Assembly: GCA_030146875.1 (NCBI GenBank) | Contig: JASLAX010000094.1 | Location: 1 to 48,495 of the forward strand | Reading direction: 5' to 3' | Length of the DNA stretch: 48,495 bases | Source of the DNA: Longimicrobiaceae bacterium | Lineage (GTDB): Bacteria > Gemmatimonadota > Gemmatimonadetes > Longimicrobiales > Longimicrobiaceae | Part shown: piece after piece, positions 1-8,114 of the stretch | Layout: the number at the start of each line of letters is the position of its first letter | Numbering within the stretch: the first letter of the stretch is position 1 | Translations under genes and position numbers: made by a program | Notes under the pieces: model-generated | Databases searched by the model: none | Seen by the model: only the letters and a program-made list of their open reading frames with translations | Told to the model about the DNA's origin: nothing

Positions 1-42
1 GGCCAGCGCGGCCAGCGCGCCCGCCCGCAGGGCGGGCCTCAC
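1..42 (-). CDS. 5' end of a truncated gene, probable secreted protein
   Basis: A GTG codon at 42-40 overlaps the TGA stop of the metallophosphoesterase gene (GTGA overlap). The 14 codons that fit in the window read V-R-P-A-L-R-A-G-A-L-A-A-L-A, which resembles the n-region and start of the hydrophobic core of a signal peptide. The rest of the gene lies outside the window, so nothing can be said about function. The tight overlap suggests translational coupling with the upstream gene. Confidence 0.45.
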   Translation of the reverse strand, partial: MRPALRAGALAALA

Positions 43-1175
43 GGCGCCGCCCCTTCCGGCGGCTTCGCCGGCACCAGCCCCGTGAGCCACATGGAGAAGT
101 CCTCGCTCGCCTTGCCCTGCCCGTCGACCACCATCACCGCCAGGCGCACCCGGCGGTCTTGCAGGAAGGTGAGCCGCACGTAGCCGCTCGCCCGGCGCGC
201 GTACTGCACGCCGGTGATGGCCCGGACGGGCGTGGTGTGCCCGTAGATCCCGCCGCCGCTCACGATCAGGTAGCGCGCGGGGTCGCGGCGCAGGACCTGG
301 AGGTTGTGCTCGTGGCCGGCCGCGTAGGCCAGGGGCGGGTGGTCCGAGAAGGCGCGGGTGAGCGCGGCCGACATCCGCCGGTAGCCGGCGCCGGTGATGT
401 CCTGGTCGGCGAAGACCCCCGCCTTGCGCGCCCAGGGGTGGAACGGGAACAGGTAGGTGGGCCAGTCGAAGTACCCGCCGTGCTGCCCGCCCGACACCAG
501 CGGGTGGTGCGCCGCCACCACGGTGTGCCGGGTCCCCGCCGAGGCCAGCACCGACTTGATCGAGTCCACCACGGCCTCGGGGGTCGCGTTCCCGCAGGTG
601 GGGGAGCGGCCGTACGGCTTGCCGTAGCGGTGCAGCCACCACTGGGTGTCCAGCAGCACCAGGCGCACGTGCTCGCCGAAGTCGATCACCGCCGGACCGG
701 GGCACCCGTACACGGGGAGCATGCCGACCTTGCCGTCGCCGTGCGCGTTGATGTAGTCGCCCTGGCGCGCCACCGACCACCAGCCGCCCGCCTCGCCCGC
801 CTCCCAGTCGTGGTTCCCGGGCACGAAAACGCCGCGGGCCTCGCCGTCGGCGACCGCGTCGATCTGGGCCTTCAGGATGCGCTCGCCCTCGCGCCGGGTG
901 GCCCCGGCGCTGTCCGGCAGCCCCGACGGGTAGATGTTGTCGCCCAGGTACACCACGAAGGACCGCCTGGGGTCCCACGCCGTGGCCTCGCGCAGCGCCT
1001 TGAGCACCGGCTCGCCGCCGGGCGCCGGGAGCCCGGCGTCGCCGATCAGGATCAGCTCCATGGCCACCGAGTCGGGGCTCACCCCCTCGATCACCTTCCC
1101 CACGTTGAACAGCGGCTTGCCGCACCCCGCCAGCAGGAGCATCCACGCCGCCACGCCCCCGATCGCCCACCTCAC
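39..1175 (-). CDS. Lipoprotein calcineurin-like metallophosphoesterase
   Basis: A 378-residue exported phosphoesterase. A signal peptide with a lipobox (LAGC, Cys at about residue 18) predicts a lipid anchor outside the inner membrane. The metallophosphoesterase ligands are visible in order: D46 in ILIGDAG, GDN at 78-80, GNHD at 120-123, an AAHHP histidine pair in the middle and GHEH near residue 290. This is the purple-acid-phosphatase-like pattern binding two metals. The start is a GTG preceded by AGGAGG at good spacing. The true substrate is not readable from sequence. The gene is 32 bp downstream of the DUF4956 gene and probably shares its transcript. Family call is firm; physiological role is unknown. 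Confidence 0.9.
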   Translation of the reverse strand: MRWAIGGVAAWMLLLAGCGKPLFNVGKVIEGVSPDSVAMELILIGDAGLPAPGGEPVLKALREATAWDPRRSFVVYLGDNIYPSGLPDSAGATRREGERILKAQIDAVADGEARGVFVPGNHDWEAGEAGGWWSVARQGDYINAHGDGKVGMLPVYGCPGPAVIDFGEHVRLVLLDTQWWLHRYGKPYGRSPTCGNATPEAVVDSIKSVLASAGTRHTVVAAHHPLVSGGQHGGYFDWPTYLFPFHPWARKAGVFADQDITGAGYRRMSAALTRAFSDHPPLAYAAGHEHNLQVLRRDPARYLIVSGGGIYGHTTPVRAITGVQYARRASGYVRLTFLQDRRVRLAVMVVDGQGKASEDFSMWLTGLVPAKPPEGAAP

Positions 1176-1207
1176 GAATCCGCCTCCTGTTCCGGTTCTG
1201 GCCGCCG

Positions 1208-2440
1208 TCAATGCTTCCCCTTGCCCACCTTGCCGCCGTCGCGCTTCTCGGACCGCACGGTGTCGCCGCGATCGCGGTCGTCGTCCACCCCGCCGCCGCC
1301 GCCGTCGGTCCGGCCGCGGTCCCGGTCCTCGCCGCGCTTGCGCCCCTTGCGCTTGCGCTGGCGGGTGCGGAAGGGCACGTACTCCGCGGCCGACACCTGC
1401 GAGGACCAGCGCTCGTCCAGCGCCCCCACCAGCTCCGGCGGGGTGGCGCTGTCCTTCAGCCGCACCAGGTACTCCAGCGTGGCCAGCCCCTCGCCGCGCC
1501 CCACCGCGTCCACCAGCCGCCAGTCGCGCGCCATGTCGCCCAGCGCCTCGGCCACCGTCTCGCGCGCCCGCTCGGGCTCGTACGAGTGGACGAGCAGGAT
1601 GCCGTCGGTCTTCACGTCCTCGGCGCGCTCCACCATGGAGAGGCGGATGCGCCGCTGGTCGTCGGGGTCCTGCGCCACCATCAGCGCCGGGTCGCCCACC
1701 GAGGGGATCCCCGTGCGACCGTACCGCCCGCCGTAGATGGAGCCCACGTTGTACTTCCACAGCACCAGCACCACCACGTTGAACGCCATGGACATCACCA
1801 GCGCCACGTCCAGCGCCTGCACCCCGGCGGAGAGGCCGATGCCGATCACCAGGAAGATGTAGACGGCGTCGCGCGGGTCCTTGAGCGTGTTCCGGAAGCG
1901 CACCGCCGCCACGATGCCGGCCAGCGAGAAGGCCAGCGCCAGCGAGTTCTTCACCACCAGCGAGATCCCCGCCACCACGATGGGCAGGATGATGACCGAG
2001 GACACCAGCGCCGGGTCGAAGCGGAAGCGCTTGGTGAACATGTAGACCCACGCCACCGGCACCACCAGCGCCAGGGCCCCCAGGATCACGATGAGCGTGG
2101 TGGTGCCGCGCGCCAGCGGGTCGGTGATGTCGGCCGCCGTGGCCACCCCGCCGTCGGCCGAGAGCAGCCCCCCGCCGCCGTGCACCCCGGGCAGGATGAT
2201 GGGCGCCACGAACGCGTCGCGCACCGCCGGCACGTACTCCACCAGCGCCCATCCCACGCCCGCCAGCGCCACGTAGTACAGCGCGAGCCGAACGATGGGG
2301 GCGCGGCGGCTGCGCCGGGCGCGCTCCAGCAGCGACCCCCCCACGGGGGCCGCTGGCGCCGGCGGCGGCCCCGGCGGAAGGGTGGGCCGCGCCAGCAGGG
2401 TCTCCGATTCACCCCCCGGGGTCTGCTCGTCCGATGTCAA
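1208..2440 (-). CDS. DUF4956 multi-pass membrane protein
   Basis: A 410-residue protein with a Pro-rich N-terminus (about 1-45) and roughly five hydrophobic segments between residues 47 and 205, including the run around AFSLAGIVAAVRFRNTLKDP that is characteristic of DUF4956. A soluble domain follows, and the last 60 residues are very rich in Arg, Lys, Asp and Gly, likely disordered. No ATG lies near the beginning; the first usable start is TTG at 2440 with GGAGACGG upstream, so the exact N-terminus is uncertain. DUF4956 proteins occur beside polyphosphate/VTC-type and CotH-type genes in other bacteria, but no such partner is seen here; the neighbour is a metallophosphoesterase. Function unknown. 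Confidence 0.8.
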   Translation of the reverse strand: MTSDEQTPGGESETLLARPTLPPGPPPAPAAPVGGSLLERARRSRRAPIVRLALYYVALAGVGWALVEYVPAVRDAFVAPIILPGVHGGGGLLSADGGVATAADITDPLARGTTTLIVILGALALVVPVAWVYMFTKRFRFDPALVSSVIILPIVVAGISLVVKNSLALAFSLAGIVAAVRFRNTLKDPRDAVYIFLVIGIGLSAGVQALDVALVMSMAFNVVVLVLWKYNVGSIYGGRYGRTGIPSVGDPALMVAQDPDDQRRIRLSMVERAEDVKTDGILLVHSYEPERARETVAEALGDMARDWRLVDAVGRGEGLATLEYLVRLKDSATPPELVGALDERWSSQVSAAEYVPFRTRQRKRKGRKRGEDRDRGRTDGGGGGVDDDRDRGDTVRSEKRDGGKVGKGKH

Positions 2441-2593
2441 CGTCCGTCTCCGTTCCGTCTACAGGCGTGTCCCTCGCGCCCCGTCTGCCGCAGGAAGCAA
2501 GCCGCGGGAGCGAAGGTGCGGGAAGGGCAAGGATCGTGCACCGGGCACCGCCCCCGCGGCACGGAGGGACGATGGCGTGCGGGGTGCCCACGG

Positions 2594-2629
2594 CGACGGG
2601 GGCCCGGGCGAACGCCCGGGCCCCCGTCG
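2594..2629. terminator. Strong GC hairpin after the AraC-type regulator
   Basis: A 17-bp perfect inverted repeat (2594-2610 with 2613-2629, two unpaired bases at the tip) lies 53 bp beyond the stop of the regulator gene and ahead of the DUF4956 start. There is no T-tract on either strand, so it would work as a hairpin barrier or transcript-stabilising end rather than a classic intrinsic terminator. Confidence 0.5.
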
Positions 2630-2682
2630 ATCGTTCCGACGCGGCCGAGGAGCCGCCGCCGGGGCGGCGGCGGTCCCGGCTC

Positions 2683-3630
2683 CTACTCGCGTCCCACGGG
2701 CCTGGCCGCGCGCTCCTTGCGGGGCCTTCCGGGGCGGGCCCTGGCCGGCTTCTCCCGCGGCACGCGCGACTCCTCCTCGCGCTGGGCGGCGGCCTCGGCG
2801 CGCTCCGTCTTGCGGCGGGCGCGGCCCTGCTCGCGGGCCTCGGCCAGCTCCTTCAGGAACACGGACGATGCCGTGGCGAAGGCGCCCTGCCGGCGCAGGT
2901 CCGTCAGCAGCACCCCCGTGAACTCCTGCACGGCGCGGCGCAGCGACGAGTCGCTGGCGTACCCGCAGGTGTAGGCCACGCTCAGCACCGTCTGCGACGG
3001 GTCGTCCAGGAGCTCGCAGGCCAGCAGCACGCGCATCCATGCCAGGATCCGGCGCGGCGGCGGCAGGTCGGCCTGCTCGGCCCACCGCAGCAGCGTGCGC
3101 TCCGAGAGCCGCAGCGACGCGGCCAGGTCGCGTCCGTGCCCGCCCTCGGCCACCACCTCGGCGGCGGCCATGAGCAGGGTGCGCGCGCGCCCCGAGAGGG
3201 TCGACGGCAGCGAGCGCTCCAGCAGGCTCTGCAGGGGGCGGCCCTGGGCGGAGCGCAGGCGGCGCGTGATGGCCTCCAGCGTGTCCTCCTCGTCCAGCGC
3301 GATCACCTCCTTCACCCCCCACTCGCCCAGCGTCCGCAGGTCGCGGATGCGCCCGCGCTTCACCTCCAGCGCGGCGATCATGGTGGCGGAGGGGAACTCC
3401 CAGAGCAGCGAGCGGAGCTCGGGCGCCAGCTCGCTCTCGGAGCCGTAGGCGTGCGTGTACGGGTCCACCACGATCAGCGCGGCGGGCGGGGCATCCTTCA
3501 CGGCGTCGCGGAGCGTCTCCCAGTCGGGGACGAACTGCACCTGGAAGCGCTGGTTGCCGATCCGGCGGAGACGCTCCCGGAACAGGGCGTCCGAGTGCAG
3601 GACGAGCAGCGGTCGGGCGACGGTTTGCAT
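2683..3630 (-). CDS. AraC-type transcriptional regulator with receiver-like N-terminus (paralog 1)
   Basis: A 315-residue protein. Residues 1-120 form an alternating hydrophobic/charged region (PLLVLHSD, AALIVVDPY) resembling a degenerate receiver or sensor domain. Residues about 165-255 hold an AraC-type helix-turn-helix: LRLSERTLLRWAEQADLPPP followed by VLSVAYTCGYASDSSLRRAV and an EFTG end. The last 60 residues are basic with a GRPRKE AT-hook-like motif absent from its paralog at 11313-12158. A well-formed promoter lies upstream (3696-3724). It sits divergently from the extender-unit cluster and may control it; that is inference from position. Start ATG at 3630. Confidence 0.85.
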   Translation of the reverse strand: MQTVARPLLVLHSDALFRERLRRIGNQRFQVQFVPDWETLRDAVKDAPPAALIVVDPYTHAYGSESELAPELRSLLWEFPSATMIAALEVKRGRIRDLRTLGEWGVKEVIALDEEDTLEAITRRLRSAQGRPLQSLLERSLPSTLSGRARTLLMAAAEVVAEGGHGRDLAASLRLSERTLLRWAEQADLPPPRRILAWMRVLLACELLDDPSQTVLSVAYTCGYASDSSLRRAVQEFTGVLLTDLRRQGAFATASSVFLKELAEAREQGRARRKTERAEAAAQREEESRVPREKPARARPGRPRKERAARPVGRE

Positions 3631-3695
3631 GTCGGTGTCGGGAACGGTGTGATGGCCCGGAGGGCTCGAAATCGCTGAAACCCCCCGTCTAGCTC

Positions 3696-3724
3696 ATTTT
3701 ACATGCATTGAGACCCCGTGTCCA
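3696..3724 (-). promoter_or_regulatory. Sigma70-type promoter for the AraC-type regulator
   Basis: On the minus strand TGGACA (3724-3719, 5 of 6 consensus) is followed by a 17-bp spacer and TAAAAT (3701-3696, 5 of 6). The spot is clearly less GC-rich than its surroundings. Transcription would start near 3689, giving a leader of about 59 nt to the ATG at 3630. Confidence 0.6.
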
Positions 3725-4286
3725 GGGTGAGGTTCACGTTCGGTCCCCAGGCGCCATAATTCGAACCCGGCCATCTCGCCTCTCCGTCACCCCCCTCCGC
3801 TCCCGCCGGTCTCCGAAAAATCCTCCGCGTGCGTGAGGGGGCGAGCCGCGGGGCCCGCGCGGCGGTGCGATGCCTCACTCCCCGGGGGAGCGCGTCTCCG
3901 CTCGACGTCGCCCGGCGGACGTCGGTCGCGACGGGCTCCACGGATCGAACGCGGAGTTCGCGGCCGTCTGCGGAGTGGCACCTCACTCTGCGAAGGGCTC
4001 CGACGCGTCCCGCTGCTCCTTCTCACGGGACGCGGAGACGCGGAGAATGCCGACGCCTCCTCCGCGAACTCCGCGAACTCTCTTTTCAACTCCGCGCGTC
4101 TTCCCCACCTCGTCGCCCGCCGCGCGAAAAGTCCCGGGCGGGACCGGGCGGGGGAGTTGGTTCGGATCGAAGAGGACGCGAAACGGGTGACGGAGCGCGG
4201 AAGGAGAGGTGCGCGGAAGCGGCTGGCGACGCGAGTGTGGAGACGTGTCGGCATGGAGGAGCACCATTTCCATTTTCCGCCACGAC
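3725..4286. other. Non-coding gap between divergent regulator and aminotransferase
   Basis: Open frames here have no recognisable protein features and look like high-GC noise. The stretch 4031-4048 carries the CGCGGAGACGCGGAG repeat unit found elsewhere in the window, and 4055-4085 has the related CTCCGCGAACTCCGCGAAC form. No RNA gene is seen. Confidence 0.5.
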
Positions 4287-4315
4287 TTGCGCGGTAACTC
4301 GCGTCCGTGTATTCT
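4287..4315 (+). promoter_or_regulatory. Candidate promoter for the extender-unit cluster
   Basis: TTGCGC (4287-4292), 17-bp spacer, TATTCT (4310-4315). Each hexamer is 4 of 6 to consensus. It would start a leader of about 175 nt before the aminotransferase start at 4496. Confidence 0.4.
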
Positions 4316-4495
4316 TTAGGCGCGATTCGGCCATGCGGCACCACCCCACCGACCCACCCCATCCGCCGGCTCCCGGGGGCATCCTCCCCCGCGGAGAAGC
4401 CGGCCCGTCCTGCCTCCGCACCGGAAGCGCGCGGAATGCGGCGCTCCACCCGGCGCGACGCATTCGGGACGGGGGTCTCCCCGAGGGCAGCGACG

Positions 4496-5755
4496 ATGAT
4501 GAGCGTCCAGAGCATCCCCGGCATCAGCCTCTATCCCCCGAAGGGCGCCATGGCCTCCGAGCCCGTGGTGATGGACGACCGCATCCCGATGGCGGGGTGG
4601 ACGCGGGGGCTGAAGAAGTCGGCCATCGCCGAGATGCTGCAGGTGATGACGCGCCCCGGGCTGATCTCGTTCGCCCTGGGACTGCCCGCCCCGGAGCTCT
4701 TCCCCGTGGACGAGTACCTGGCCGCCATGGCCCGCGCCCTGGGCGACCGCACCTCGCTGCAGTACCGGCCTCCGTACGCGTCGCTCAAGCGGCACGTGGT
4801 GCGGATCATGGCGCGCCGCGGGGTGAGGTGCACCGAGGACCAGGTCTTCCTGACCACCGCCGCGCAGCAGGGGCTCTCGCTCCTGGCCTCCACGCTCCTG
4901 GAGCCGGGGAGCCAGGTCATCGCCGAGCCCCTCGTCTATTCCGGATTCGTGCAGGCGCTGGCGCCGCACGCCCCGCGGATCCTGAAGGTGGGGACGGACC
5001 CGGAGACGGGGATCGACGTGGACGCGGTGGAGGCGCACCTGGCCTCCGGCGCGCGCCCGGCCTTCATCTACGTGATCACCGACGGGCACAACCCGGTGGG
5101 CGTGAGCGTGAGCCGCGAGAAGCGCGTGCGGCTGGTGGAGCTGGCCCGCCGCTACCGCGTGCCGATCGTGGAGGACGACGCGTACGGCCTGCTCTCGTAC
5201 GAGGACGCCATCCCCCCCATGCGGTCGATGGAGGACCGCTGGGTGCTGTACGTGGGCTCGCTCAGCAAGGTGATGGCGCCCGGCTTTCGCGTGGGGTGGC
5301 TGGTGGTGCCCGAGGAGATGACCACCGCGCTGGCCGCGGCCAAGGAGGGGAGCGACATCGACACCGCCACCTTCACGCAGCGGCTGGTGGCGGAGTACCT
5401 GGACGCCGGCGGCTTCGACGCCCACCTGGACCGCATCCGCGACGCGTACCGCCTGCGCCGCGACACCATGCTGGCCGCGCTGGAGCGCCACTTCCCCACC
5501 GGCGCCCGCTGGACCCGGCCGCGCAACGGCGCGCTGATCTGGCTGGAGCTGGAGCCGCACGTGGACACCGGCAAGCTGCTGCGCGTGGCCGTGGAGACCG
5601 AGGGCGTGGCCTTCGTCCCCGGGCCGGCGTTCAGCATCGACGGCAGCCGCACGGGCGCCAGCTCCCTGCGCCTGAACTTCTCGCACCCGTCCCCGGCCGA
5701 GATCGACGACGGGATCGGCCGCCTGGCGCACGCGGCCCGGAACACCTTCTCCTGA
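4496..5755 (+). CDS. PLP-dependent class I/II aminotransferase
   Basis: A 419-residue fold-type I PLP enzyme of the 2-aminoadipate/PatA-like group. Visible landmarks are the DGHNPVGV stretch (the N-P-x-G active-site loop), the ED-D-A-Y segment that contacts the pyridine ring, and the Schiff-base lysine in GSLSKVMAPGFRVGW. There is no N-terminal GntR domain, so it is not a MocR regulator. Two ATGs abut at 4496 and 4499; either could be used, and an ATG further in (before ASEPVVMDD) is possible. It leads the cluster containing MbtH and the FkbK/J/I-like trio and may supply or modify an amino acid precursor. Substrate cannot be read from sequence. Confidence 0.85.
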   Translation: MMSVQSIPGISLYPPKGAMASEPVVMDDRIPMAGWTRGLKKSAIAEMLQVMTRPGLISFALGLPAPELFPVDEYLAAMARALGDRTSLQYRPPYASLKRHVVRIMARRGVRCTEDQVFLTTAAQQGLSLLASTLLEPGSQVIAEPLVYSGFVQALAPHAPRILKVGTDPETGIDVDAVEAHLASGARPAFIYVITDGHNPVGVSVSREKRVRLVELARRYRVPIVEDDAYGLLSYEDAIPPMRSMEDRWVLYVGSLSKVMAPGFRVGWLVVPEEMTTALAAAKEGSDIDTATFTQRLVAEYLDAGGFDAHLDRIRDAYRLRRDTMLAALERHFPTGARWTRPRNGALIWLELEPHVDTGKLLRVAVETEGVAFVPGPAFSIDGSRTGASSLRLNFSHPSPAEIDDGIGRLAHAARNTFS

Positions 5756-6255
5756 CCGCTCCGCCGGTCCCTCGCCCCGCTCGCACCGTGTTCCCCCCTC
5801 CCCAGCTCGTTCCCGGCGCCGCCCCCGCGGCCGTCCACGCAGCCCTGGCCGCCCTCACGGCGGCCGGGGCCGCACGCGCCTACACCGGATCTTCCGCGCG
5901 CCGCCGCCGCGTGAGCGCCGCCCCTTTCGGTGGGGGCCGACCGGCGCTCGCGGGGCGCCCCCGCGCGCCGCTGGGCCCGCCGAACGGCGCGGTACGCACG
6001 ATTTCAGGGGGCCCCATTCAAATTTGCGGGAAATGAGTTAGATTCCCCGCGCGCCGGGAGTGAAGCGTCGTGAACGGTACGTGGACGCAGCTCCCGCGTG
6101 TGCCGGGCCGGCTCTCGCCGGCCCTTCCCAGGACGACCCAGCAGCGTTGGACAGCCCGGGCCCCCGCGAACGAGGCGGAGGCCCTTCCGCGGCCGGATGG
6201 CCGCCGCGCCGGGCGACGTCGCCCCGGCGGATCCGAACCACAGCGAGGAACCGAG
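5756..6255. other. Non-coding gap before mbtH-like gene
   Basis: No coding signal is seen. A CGCGGGG hairpin with CGC loop lies at 5949-5965. An AT-richer patch at 6012-6042 (ATTCAA, 17 bp, TAGATT) is a weak promoter candidate for the downstream MbtH-3HAD-ACP-ACAD genes. Confidence 0.4.
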
Positions 6256-6477
6256 ATGAGCGGCAGCGATCGCGAGGACACCACCATCTACCAGGTGGTC
6301 ATGAACCACGAGGAGCAGTACTCCATCTGGCCGGCCGACCGCGAGCTCCCCCTGGGCTGGAACGCCGTGGGCAAGCAGGGCAACAAGGCCGAGTGCATCG
6401 CCTACATCGAGGAGGTCTGGACCGACATGCGCCCGCTGTCGCTCCGGAAGAAGATGGCCGAGGCCGGGCTGGGCTGA
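6256..6477 (+). CDS. MbtH-like NRPS accessory protein
   Basis: A 73-residue protein matching the family across its length: N-H-E-E-Q-Y-S-I-W-P, then LPLGW, a G-K-Q-G turn, and the closing signature WTDMRPLSLRKK. MbtH proteins bind adenylation domains of non-ribosomal peptide synthetases and are needed for their solubility or activity. No adenylation domain is encoded in this window, so its partner must lie elsewhere in the genome. RBS AGGAA precedes the ATG. Frames upstream of this ATG are open but lack family similarity. Confidence 0.95.
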   Translation: MSGSDREDTTIYQVVMNHEEQYSIWPADRELPLGWNAVGKQGNKAECIAYIEEVWTDMRPLSLRKKMAEAGLG

Positions 6478-6669
6478 GCCTCACCCACCCGCGGGGGGAC
6501 GGGACGGCGCGGCTGGAGGCGGGGAGGGCGGAGCCGGGCACGTGGCGCGGCGGCCGCCCCCACGCACGCCTTCCAACCGGCCGATGATCGCCGTTCCGGC
6601 CGTGCTCCACGCGACGACAGAAGCGGCCGCGGCTCGGTGCCCGGCCTTCCACGACACAGGGACCGAGAG

Positions 6670-7584
6670 ATGAGCCTGAAGACGGTCGGAATCGTCGGCG
6701 CCGGGGTGATGGGCGTGGGCGTGGCGCAGAACCTGGCCCAGACCGGGCACGACGCGGTCCTGCTGGACCTGAACGACGGGATCCTGGACCACGCCCGCGC
6801 CGAGATCGAGAAGGGCGTGCGCTTCCACGCCATGCTCTCGCGCACCCGGGGCGGCCCCTCGACGGACGAGGTCCTGTCCCGCATCACCTTCACCACCGAC
6901 TACGCGCCGTTCTCCGGCTGCGACTTCGTGGTGGAGAACGTGGTGGAGAAGGAGGAGGTGAAGAAGGCGATCTATCCCGTGCTGGACGAGGTCTGTCCGC
7001 CGCACGCCGTGTTCGCCGCCAACACCTCGTGCATCTCCATCACCCGGATCGGCTCGTGGACCAGGCGCGCCGACCGCGTGCTGGGGATGCACTTCATGAA
7101 CCCGGTGCCGCTGAAGCCGGTGGTGGAGACCATCCGCGGCTTCTACACCTCGCCGGACACGATCGACACCGCCCTCCTGCTGCTGAAGCAGATGGGGAAG
7201 GAGGGGATCGTGGTGAACGACATGCCGGGCTTCGTCTCCAACCGGGTGCTGATGCTCACCATCAACGAGGCCGCCTGGCTGGTGATGGACGGCGTGGCGA
7301 CGGCCGAGGACGTGGACCGCATCTTCGTAACCTGCTTCGGCCACAAGATGGGCCCGCTGGCGACCTGCGACCTGATCGGGGTGGACACCATCCTCTACTC
7401 GGTCGAGGTGCTGTACCGCGAGTACGGCGACAGCAAGTTCCGCCCGTGCCCGCTGCTCAAGAAGATGACCGACGCCGGCCTGCTGGGCCGCAAGACCGGG
7501 CGCGGCTTCTTCGACTACTCCGCCGGCGCGGCCGGCAGGTCGAACCTGCAGGTGGGGCACCTGAGCCTGGTCGCCTCGGCGTAG
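6670..7584 (+). CDS. 3-hydroxyacyl-CoA dehydrogenase family protein, FkbK-like
   Basis: A 304-residue NAD-dependent dehydrogenase. The Rossmann motif GIVGAGVMGVGVAQ is at residues 7-20; the catalytic region shows ANTSCISITRI and GMHFMNPVPLKPVVE with the catalytic His; the C-terminal domain has DMPGFVSNRVLM and GRKTGRGFFDY. In extender-unit pathways (FkbK, ZmaG) this enzyme oxidises the hydroxyl of an ACP-bound glyceryl or seryl unit to the aldehyde. The following ACP and acyl-CoA dehydrogenase make that role much more likely than fatty-acid oxidation. Start ATG at 6670. Confidence 0.85.
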   Translation: MSLKTVGIVGAGVMGVGVAQNLAQTGHDAVLLDLNDGILDHARAEIEKGVRFHAMLSRTRGGPSTDEVLSRITFTTDYAPFSGCDFVVENVVEKEEVKKAIYPVLDEVCPPHAVFAANTSCISITRIGSWTRRADRVLGMHFMNPVPLKPVVETIRGFYTSPDTIDTALLLLKQMGKEGIVVNDMPGFVSNRVLMLTINEAAWLVMDGVATAEDVDRIFVTCFGHKMGPLATCDLIGVDTILYSVEVLYREYGDSKFRPCPLLKKMTDAGLLGRKTGRGFFDYSAGAAGRSNLQVGHLSLVASA

Positions 7585-7703
7585 CCGTCGGACGCCGCGT
7601 TGGAGCGGAGTGAGTGCCGGGGAGCGGGTCCGGACTCGATGAACGCGGGCTCGTCCCGCACCACCACGGGCGCTCGGGCGTCCGCCGACAAGGGTAGAGC
7701 ACG

Positions 7704-7952
7704 ATGGACAACAAGGCCAGGATCCGGGCGTTCCTCGCGGGCTTCTTCCGCGGGCACGAGCTGACCGACACCGAGGACCTGTTCGCGACCGGCTACGTGA
7801 ACTCGATGTTCGCCATGCAGCTCGTGCAGTTCGTGGAGAGCGACTTCGGCGTGACCATCGAGAGCGAGGACCTGGAGCTGGACAACTTCCGCTCCGTGGA
7901 CGCGATCGTCGCCCTGGTCGACCGCAAGACCGCTGGCGTCGCCGCCGTCTGA
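7704..7952 (+). CDS. Free-standing acyl carrier protein, FkbJ-like
   Basis: An 82-residue acidic four-helix carrier protein. The phosphopantetheine serine lies in G-Y-V-N-S-M-F-A-M-Q-L-V, where the usual D-S-L is N-S-M/L; this N-S-x-F-A-M-Q-L form is typical of the discrete ACPs of methoxymalonyl, hydroxymalonyl and aminomalonyl extender pathways (FkbJ, ZmaD/ZmaH families). It would be activated by the PPTase encoded at 10541-11290 and carry the substrate for the flanking oxidases. Start ATG at 7704 fits the family length. Confidence 0.9.
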   Translation: MDNKARIRAFLAGFFRGHELTDTEDLFATGYVNSMFAMQLVQFVESDFGVTIESEDLELDNFRSVDAIVALVDRKTAGVAAV

Positions 7953-8114
7953 CGTCCGCCGGTCCCCCGGGAGCGTGACCGTCCGCGCCCCCGCCCCGCC
8001 CGCCGCGGACGCATCGCGCGCGGGCGTCCGGGCATCCACCACCGGCGCGCCGGGGCCCCGCGCCCGGGCCCGCCGCCGCGATCCGACACCGCCCCGACCC
8101 GCCCGGAGACCCGG

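Noticed and set aside
39..2252. 737-residue open frame running through two genes on the minus strand
   Set aside because: Its second half is the metallophosphoesterase; the first half is an Arg/Gly-rich shadow of the DUF4956 gene in another frame.
3831..4495. Possible upstream extension of the aminotransferase or a separate small gene
   Set aside because: Composition is Pro/Arg/Ser-rich without family similarity, and the region contains repeats and a promoter candidate.
5949..5965. CGCGGGG hairpin downstream of the aminotransferase as terminator
   Set aside because: A 7-bp stem nearly 200 bp after the stop with no T-tract; such stems are common by chance at this GC content.
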